From Dryococelus australis (taxonomy: Eukaryota; Arthropoda; Insecta; Phasmatodea; Phasmatidae): DNA of 64,000 bases. The position numbers were made by a program, and so were the translations under genes. Within the stretch, counting starts at the first letter, position 1, and each line of letters starts with the position of its first letter. The notes under the pieces were generated by a model. The model was not told the origin of the DNA, did not search any database, and saw only the letters and a program-made list of their open reading frames with translations. Location of the stretch: NCBI GenBank assembly GCA_029891345.1, contig CM057009.1, positions 232,429,178-232,493,177 of the forward strand. The letters run 5' to 3'. This document shows positions 56,749-64,000 of this stretch, one piece after another.

Positions 56749-57757
56749 CTACAAAATCTCAGATCCATTTTCATTTGGTTTAGTCTGTAATAAATTGGGA
56801 AACATGTGATATAATATAAGTTGTGTTGCATGTGCCTTATTTTGCTTCGTAGGACACTGCTCATTCTCAAGCAACACTGTCACAGGTGTTAAAAACTTTT
56901 TAATTATGAAAGGCCCCACATATTTTGGGGCCAATTTGGCACTAAACTGAGCAGCCTTTGAGCTAAGATAATGAGCTTCTAGTAATACTCTATCACCTAC
57001 ATGAAAAGTGACAGCCCATCATTCTCATTAGGCCTATACACTAAACAATGATAATACTTATGCCAATTCTTCGTAGCTGCCTCCAAAACCTCATCAAGAT
57101 CCCTTCTGTCCATAGCATCCCAGCAAATCTCATGCAAGACCTATGCATGAAATAACAAATGAAACAAGCTTCAACCAAAGAAAATTTCAACAGGAACATA
57201 TTTAGTTGAGTCATTAGCCACATTATTGAAAGCAATAAAAACTCATTTTGAGAGCTTTTCTGAAAGGCCCTTATGGCTTTCTTAAGAGTATGGTTGTGTT
57301 GTACTAAATTTGCATTTTGGATAATAGGGAGTTTTCTCTATTGTCTTAGTTCCACATAAAAATGCTAAAAATCTTCATATTAGCAGAAGTAAAATAGGAG
57401 ATGTTGTCAGTCACAAGAAATATAAAAGATTCAATTATAGGGAACAAGTATTTTCCTAGAACTTTAGAGATTTTTACTGGCTTCATTGATTGCAATGTTA
57501 AAAGGAAGATGACTTTGCTAAAACTGTCAACAGGTACCAAAATTGACGTAAAACTAGCCTTATTTCAGCGAAGAGGTCCAAGAACATCTCAGTAGACATA
57601 CTCCCAAGGGAACTGAGCTACCTTTTCACTATAATTATATAGTCTATTCATGGTTTCTTCACACTTTGGGTATCAAACCTTTGAAAAACTACCCCATGTA
57701 TAATGTATTTGGTTGTTTCCTAAATATTCCATGTATCACAAGTGTTTTATACTTGTG
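56749..57757 (-). pseudogene. Ty3/Gypsy integrase remnant
   Basis: In minus order: decayed zinc-binding domain (about 57750-57660, ending PKCEETMNRLY); WEYVYWDVLGPLR with the first Asp (about 57610); VDSFSKVIFLLTLQSMKPV; LVTDNISYFTS with the second Asp (about 57410). The Glu region is not found. FNNVANDSTKYVPVEIFFGR follows (about 57230). The C-terminal module has GDRVLLEAHYLSSKAAQFS and APKYVGPFIIKKFLTPVTVL (56950-56870). Frameshifts and stops are common. The zinc-binding part runs right up to the TTAA at 57758, so piggyBac copy 2 appears to have inserted into this gene. Confidence 0.75.
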
Positions 57758-57795
57758 TTAACCTCTTCACGCATAGTAGCATTATACGATGCTAC
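57758..57795 (+). repeat. piggyBac copy 2, 5' terminal sequence
   Basis: TTAA (57758-57761) is followed by CCTCTTCACGCATAGTAGC. An internal palindrome GTAGCA-8 nt-TGCTAC (57776-57795) follows. This is the layout of piggyBac ends. The matching 3' end was not found after the transposase. Confidence 0.6.
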
Positions 57796-58313
57796 TTATT
57801 CTTTTGTCTAAATAAATTATTTTTCTCTATGTTTTGTACTTTGTGACACCATAGAGGTATCGAGTGATGTCTTGTTTAGTTCTTGGAACTGCCAGTAAGG
57901 ACCAGACTTCCATTTTAGTTTCAGTTTTATGAGTTGGTACTCTGAGTTTCACTGTTTAGTGTCATGGACAATTTTTGTTGATTTTAGAAGACTGTATTAT
58001 TTATACGGAAGCTATATACTGGTAGGTAAATTCACATCTGATATTTATCATACTTCTGGAACATGATAGTTATTTGGTAGATGAAATTCTGTAAAATTTT
58101 GTAGATTATAATGTATAAAATATATGTGGACTCATATGATGCCACCATGCACATATGGTAATTACATAGTATGGAGGTTATGTTTGTGAAAATTTTATTT
58201 ATACATAAGATAACATATAAAAACCATTCTTTATTTACATTTTACTTTCATTTGTGAAAAGTAATAGTTAAAATATATCGAAAAAGGTATGATTATTTTT
58301 TGTTCTAGATAAA

Positions 58314-60364
58314 ATGGATACAGATGATGCTATAAGATTATTTTTTGAACTTCCGTCCGACTCGGATCTAAGTTCAGTAGGTAGTGGTAGTGAGGACGAA
58401 GCGGATGTAATATCCCTTGAACAACAGAAGAATTGCAAGAAGCAAATTTGGAAACTGAATATTTAGAAGAAGTTGCCTCTGCATAGTCAAATAATAATGA
58501 TCCAAAATGTACTGAAGAGGTTTCACAAGAAGAAATTTTTCTTACTGAGTACAACACACGCGAGTCAAATGAATATGATCATAACTACATAACGCAGAAA
58601 ATGTATAAGCTGCAAGATCAAAACAATCCTCTTTAGAGAACACGGAATAAAATTAAAGCTGCTGAAAATTCCCAAGCTCTTGATAACACTTTACCATCCA
58701 CTTCTAAACAAATATGTGGAAGAAAGTAACCTGATTATAAGGAGAGACCTGAACTGTGGTATGCTAGAAGAGAAAATCAATTTGCACTGAACCCGCCAGA
58801 ATTTTTACGACAAAAGCCATCTGAAGTTTTTGTAAATAGTGTCACTGAATTTTATTATTTCAGTTACATGTTTCTTGACACATTGTTTGAACTCATTACA
58901 CTAGAGACAAACAGATATGCAATTTAAAGTGGGAAACTGAATTTCGAAATGTCCGTACAAAAACTCAAAACATTTTTAGGCATCATCATGATGACGTACA
59001 TCAAATATCCTTTTACCAGAATGTATTGGTCGTCAGTTCCAGGTTTGCGAATGGACACCATTGCAAACAGCATGTCTGACAAAAACATGTTTTGAAGACA
59101 TCAAAAGAATTCTTAATTTTGTCAATAATGATGAAAAAGATAATTTGAAAGAGGACAAGTTTTGAAAGTTACGACCTGTTGCTAAGGTTTTGCATGAGAA
59201 ATTCTGCAATGCCATTATACCGGAAGAATATCAGACTGTCGATGAAATGATGATACCGTTCAAAGATAAAAGTAGCCTGAAACAATACATCAGGAACAAA
59301 CCCACAAAATGGGGATTCAAGATGTGAGTGTTAGCAAGTTCGAGTGGGTGTTAGCAAGTTCGAGTGGGTACGTAACCTGTTTCGAACTTTATGAAGGTCG
59401 AATGAAATGTGCACGAAGTGCCTTTGGCCCTGTAGGCAATAGTGTTATCTGACTCTGTCATGACTTACATGGGAGGAATCATAAACTTTTCATGGACAAC
59501 CTATTCACTACACTACATTTGCTTCAGAATCTACAATCTTTTGACATATTTGTGGTAGGGACATTGCAAACAAACAGAATACCAAAGGAAATCAGGAAGA
59601 AACTTCCAGACAGCAAGCTTCTATCCCATGGAATGTCTGCAGTTGTCACCAGTTCTGACAACATAACTATTGTTAGGTGGATTGACAATAATCCAGTTCA
59701 TACCATTTCTACCTATGCTGGTTCATTTCCTGAAAATGAGGTGAAACGGTGGGACAGATTCAAAACGGAGAGAATAGAAATTCCAAGACTTTTCAGTATT
59801 GAACAGTATAATATGTTGATGGGTGGAGTGGACCTCATGGACAGGATGATAGCGCACTACCCACATGGTTTCAAGAACAAACGGTGGTACCAAAGGCTTT
59901 TTTTCCATCTAGTGAACATGGCACTTGTCAATTCATGGTATTTGTTCAAACTGAAGAACCAAGATCACAAAATGCCTCTACTGACTTTCAAAGCTTCTGT
60001 TGCAACAGCATTAATCAACCTAGGAACATCAAGAAAAAGGATGACAATCTGTAAATGATCAGGATGCCAACCAAAAGAAGAGAACTGCACCTTCAAGAAA
60101 AGGGCTTGAAATCAGGTATGATGGTGAAGGACACTATCCTTCAAAATTTTCCGTGAAGCAAGCTCCAAGATGTTACAACCAAAAATGCAAAATGTGCACA
60201 AGATTTTTGTGCAAAAAAAATGTGAAGAACCGGTGTGCCCAGGCTGCATGGAAAACTTTCACACAAAATAAACTGCAATGTTTTTATGCTTTGCTAAACA
60301 GTGAAAAGGTGTTTTCTGACTATGGAAATCTTCCACACAAAGTAAACTGTAATTTTTTTGAGTA
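58314..60364 (+). pseudogene. piggyBac transposase, copy 2
   Basis: Start at 58314 (MDTDDAIRLFFELPSDSDL), an acidic N-terminus. The DDE_Tnp_1_7 body follows: FLRQKPSEVFVNSVTEFYYF, KLKTFLGIIMMTYIKYP, then TVDEMMIPFKDKSSL with the first Asp (about 59240). WGFKM leads on to LFMDNLFTTLHLL with the second Asp (about 59490). The open frame 59492-60058 then has VGTLQTNRIPKEIRKKLPD, TIVRWIDNNPVHTIST and YNMLMGGVDLMDRMIAHYPH with the third Asp (about 59830). The end is a cysteine-rich domain, RCYNQKCKMCTRFLCKK, with stop at 60362-60364. All three Asp positions are kept, but several stops and frameshifts break the gene before 59490. It is less decayed than copy 1. Confidence 0.9.
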
Positions 60365-61165
60365 ATTGTGGTTTGAAGGTCATTTTATTTGTTTCATTAA
60401 GATTATTTGTAAAGAATAAGTTGTTCCGTTTGTGCATGTTATACACACATTATGCCAGATATTTTCTGCAGTTTTGAAAAACTGTTGCTTGTTAAAGATG
60501 GTTCCATAAACTGTAATGTTTTGTGTAGTTGTAGTTTGAATGTCAGTTTATTTCTTTCATTAGGATTATTTGTAAAGATTGAATGGTTCCATTTGTGCAT
60601 GTTGAACACATATGATGCCAAATATTTTCTGCAGCTTTTAATTAATTGTTTTTTGCTGAAGATAATCATTTTCATGTATAGAAAAAAGTTTTCAACAATA
60701 TTTTATGAAAATATTTTTTTATATACAAAAGAAAATTCACTCTTGAAGAGGTAATATAAAACTCTCATATTTTTGGTTAAATTATGTTTTGTCCATAAAT
60801 TATAACATTTAATTTATAATTCATATGAATACAACACAGAGAAAATAGATGGGTTGTCGATGCCTAGTAAGAAATAATTTGTATGTAAAATATTATTACA
60901 CTGAGTGTGCACAAATGTGGTGCATTGTCCCTGTGGTGTAATTTTCTAGACATAGTAAAGGTTTGTTTGCATGAGGCGAAGGAATATCTAGGAAGTAGAA
61001 CTTCAGCAGGGCTTCAGAAAATTGGGACTTAACTGTGAATCGACTATAATTGCTATTTTTACATTTTTAGTTTTTGACTTGTAGCACTCTTTTTACCAGT
61101 GCCTCAATGTCTCGGTCATTCCACAGTCACACACTTGTCTTTCCCTACTTGACTGCAAAATTATG
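60365..61165. other. Unassigned; contains a ~150-bp internal direct repeat
   Basis: The run 'TTTGTAAAGA.T.A.TGGTTCC.TTTGTGCATGTT..ACACA.ATGCCA.ATATTTTCTGCAG' occurs at about 60408-60472 and 60569-60633, spacing 161 bp. This is probably the 3' non-coding part of the piggyBac copy. No coding signal. Confidence 0.5.
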
Positions 61166-61255
61166 TACAGTAACACCCTGACTTACGTAAGGGTTACATT
61201 TTGGAGTCTCTTACATAACTCACATTTTGCCTATGTCAAATTCGTAGGTTACTTA
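61166..61255 (-). repeat. Tigger-type terminal repeat
   Basis: TACAGTAACACCCTGACTTA followed by CGTAAGGGTTACATTTTGGAG is the style of Tigger ends (CAGT..TACC..GACTTACG). It lies downstream of the minus-strand Tigger transposase, so it is its 3' end. The 5' counterpart is missing. Confidence 0.55.
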
Positions 61256-61639
61256 AATGAAATGTCAGAAGAAACTATAATATTTTAATATGCAATGTAT
61301 AGAAATTAAATAATCATTAGTGAAATGAAAAGAAACAAGAACTAAGATGCAAAGAATTATGTACTTAGTACTCACATGTGTAAATTTGTTATCTGAAATG
61401 AAAAAAAAAATGTACACATGTAATATTTACCCATCAAAATATGTAGGGTACCAGTAGGTACTATACACACTGAATGAAGATAAATGTGACCATACATGTG
61501 TTATGTAGGCCTACTTATATAAACAACAAGAGTGTGTTGAGTATATTGAGAAATATAAAAAATATACTGTTAATATAAACTTATGTACAACTGGACGTAA
61601 TGTTAAGCTCTGTTTGCTACCATGCCATGCCAGGCAGGG

Positions 61640-63335
61640 CTGTTGTTTACAAGCAGCATGGGTGCGGCATCACAGCAGGTCAGTTTACTGTCTCTCGCAC
61701 TGCTGGAGGCAGGCCTAGATGGAGGTGGAAGTGTTGGCACTAGAGGGGGATGGTGGTGGAGATATAGAGCATTTTGTTTAGCAAACTCTCCCCCCTCCAC
61801 TATTGATGTTGATGGCTGAAGGTCATCTGTGTAGTTTTGCGACCAGCATCTCACAAACATATTGAGGATAGACTGAGTGGTTACATGCTTTTTCTCGTTG
61901 TTAATGGCCTTGTAACTAGACATGTCATTGTTTATACAGTGGTAAACATTTTCAAAACCGTTCTGTGTTGGGATCCATTGATTCCAATTTTAATAATGTA
62001 GTGTCGTAACAATTTAAAAACTTCTGCCAGTTCCTTCTTCATAAATATTTTTTTGTCTGTAGTTGGTGGCACACACTGCTAATTTTCTTCCAAATTTTGG
62101 AATTCTTCCAACTGAATAAGATCTTCATTTTAGGGATTTTCATTATGACTCACAATAAGCTTGTTTATATGACTGGTATCCACTTTGAGTTCCAGTTGCT
62201 TTGCAAGCTCCACACACATTTCCGTTACTTGTTGATAATGTCTCAGTTGTCTGCTCTCCCTCTTGGAAACTCTCAAAATCCCGTACTATTTCTGTGCAGA
62301 GTTTCTTTCATGCTACATTTAGTGTTGTCTGCTCGAGTTCATCCCATGATGCTGCAATATTTTTGATTGCATCAAGGATATTCTAACTTTTCCAAATATC
62401 ACGCAGGGTAATTCCTTCACCACTTTCAATTGCTTTTATTGCCTGGGAAAAGTACGTTGCAGATAATATGCTTTCAGCGTCCCAATAACGCGTTGATCCA
62501 TTGGTTGCAGCAGTGACATGGTTCTAGGGGGAAAATAAACACCTTTGATATCTGTATGGCTGGGGACACTATATAGGAGCAGAAGCACTTTAATTGGGAT
62601 CTCTTTCCTGGCACAATACTCCTTCACTGCATGAACAAAGTGGTAGTTGAACCATTCACCAAACAGCATATGTGTAACCCAGGCTTTTGTGTTAGATTTC
62701 CAGATAACAGGCAGCTCACTAGGGTTTGTTTTCTTAGACGCACACAGTGTCTGGGAGTGGTACAGTACAAGTGGTTTAAGTTTCAAATCCCTGAAAGTGT
62801 TAGAACCTACCATTACAGTGATATGATCTTTTGCAAGTTTAAATCCTGGCATGCATTTTTGTTCTTCCTTTGAAATAAATGTTCATTGCGGCATTTGCTT
62901 TCAAAACAGAGCAGTTTCAACAACATTAATTTTTTTCTGAGGCAAATATTCCCTTTCCTCTATTATTTCTACTCTAATTTCAGGAAAATCATTAGCTGCA
63001 TCTGCAGCTGCGGCCTCGCCCGTCACCTTGATATTTTGAAGATTTGTACATTTCTTGAAGCATTCGAACAACCCAGCACTAGCTTTAAATGTATTTTCTG
63101 TGCCTGTTTAACCTGCTTTATCCAGTAAATCCTTATGCAAGGACCTATCCTTTTTCTTAATAATCAGCAAACTCAAAGGTTTTAATTTCTGTTTCATATC
63201 CTCGATCCAGTGAGACAATACCTTCTCTGTCTTTGAAATCGGACCCAGCCTTTCCTTAGTAATAATTTTTCTGTTCAGTGCCGCACCTATCGTGCTTTCA
63301 ACAATTCAATCCATGTCCTTGACTAGACACCATTG
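61640..63335 (-). pseudogene. Tigger/pogo-type transposase
   Basis: In minus order: EKVLSHWIEDMKQKLKP and KKKDRSLHKDLL from the CENP-B-like DNA-binding half (63230-63140). FECFKKCTNLQNIKVTGEA follows, then FPEIRVEIIEEREYLPQKK and NVVETALF, where the usual D of the first catalytic site is V-E-T. Two in-frame stops come next. The DDE_1 core (62852-62436) runs MPGFKLAKDHITVMVGSN, LKPLVLYHSQ, PVIWKSNTKAWVT, LLLLYSVPSHTD and SLLQPMDQRVIGTLKAYY. In LLLLYSVPSH the catalytic Asp is Tyr. The C-terminal part (NILDAIKNIAASWDELEQ) continues, broken, to about 61640. The 5' end stops where the LTR-like repeat begins. Missing catalytic residues and stops make it dead. Confidence 0.9.
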
Positions 63336-63337
63336 AG

Positions 63338-64000
63338 TGAGACACAAAGTGAACGGTGACACAATAAACTTTCGATAGGTGGGTGCCAGTGGTGTTTCCC
63401 AGTCACTGCACTTTTGAGACTCAGGGTTCTCAGTGATGCTGTGGGTTCTGTGTGTCCGTCTCACCTGAGTGTACTTACAAAACACTTTGCATGACTAAAC
63501 AACTTTAATAAACTTGGATCACTTGTAAAACTGAGCATGAGGTTGCTGCCACTACAAAAGAAATATTTAGAGTACTGTGTATTTACTTTTATTGTGTTAA
63601 CCATATAAGATAGTGCCAACATTACTCTTATGAAAGACTCGGATGGGTCTAGCTAACTCCATTCAGGTGCTCCCCAGCCCGCAATTAATCTAGCGCACTC
63701 ATAGATGGATGACTTCTCTGTGGTGTTAGAAAACACAATCTCCACAAGGGAAGGGATCGACATCCGCTTGGATGGACTGACGATTTTCCCTGAAGATATG
63801 GTGCAGAAAATAATGAAATGAAACAGAATGAACAAGTTGCACAAATACACGTGATTATTCAGAATCACTAACGCTGACTTATCAGGGTGAGGTGACGGCC
63901 GATACACATAGCCGGCTAGGGCGGAAATAATATCACTGTACCCTTTACATAAATGACATAAATACCCTTGAAATATGATGTGACATGACATGAGTGATCA
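63338..64000. repeat. LTR-like dispersed repeat, copy 2
   Basis: It matches 5327-5950 in the same orientation (see landmarks there) and starts immediately at the truncated 5' end of the Tigger copy. A 112-codon minus frame at 63991-63653 lies within it and has no motif. The repeat may continue beyond the window. Confidence 0.55.

Overview
The window is eukaryotic, AT-rich, repeat-dense DNA, most probably from an arthropod and likely an insect with a large genome. The evidence is the mix of decayed mobile elements: Ty3/Gypsy and Ty1/Copia LTR retrotransposons, two piggyBac copies, mariner-type (DD41D), Tc1-type and Tigger/pogo transposases, and tRNA-derived SINEs. Long microsatellites and splice-flanked exons also fit. 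There are no operons, ribosome binding sites or CRISPR arrays. I cannot name the species.

Host gene content is small. A 1.1 kb coding exon (12151-13259, +) has a good acceptor and donor. An 84 bp exon (51767-51850, +) also has good splice sites and a compatible phase. They could be consecutive exons of one gene separated by a ~38.5 kb intron that holds most of the elements described here. I do not recognise the protein.

Layout. 0-12 kb: gag remnant (3.1-4.6 kb, -), an LTR-like dispersed repeat (5.3-5.95 kb) with a second copy at 63.3-64 kb, a gypsy pol remnant (8.0-9.3 kb, +) and two SINE-like copies. 12-19 kb: the large exon, a GC-rich LTR-like segment, two tRNA-like heads facing each other and a GC-rich ORF of unknown nature. 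19.7-24.8 kb: a minus-strand gypsy element whose gag is interrupted by the 5' part of a copia element. 24.8-27.6 kb: a second gypsy pol (-), cut by a plus-strand LTR (27.6-28.1 kb); a copia RT remnant lies at 29.4-29.7 kb. 31.5-38.5 kb: a third gypsy element (-) with a solo LTR inside its RNase H and, at its gag end, a 2.7 kb DD41D mariner with ~630 bp inverted repeats. 38.5-43.7 kb: degenerate tandem arrays, a SINE, a gypsy 3' end with polypurine tract and LTR, and microsatellites. 45-49.1 kb: piggyBac copy 1, then mariner and Tc1 fragments. 50-53.7 kb: microsatellite, SINE, MITE, small exon and a foldback element with ~98% identical arms. 56.7-63.3 kb: gypsy integrase interrupted by piggyBac copy 2, then a Tigger transposase.

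Nearly every transposase or pol frame carries stops, frameshifts or deletions, so this is a graveyard of nested insertions. The parts worth most attention are the nested junctions, which give relative ages, the long-TIR DD41D element with repeated subterminal motifs, the foldback element and the unidentified host gene. All family assignments come from reading motifs by eye; no database search was run.
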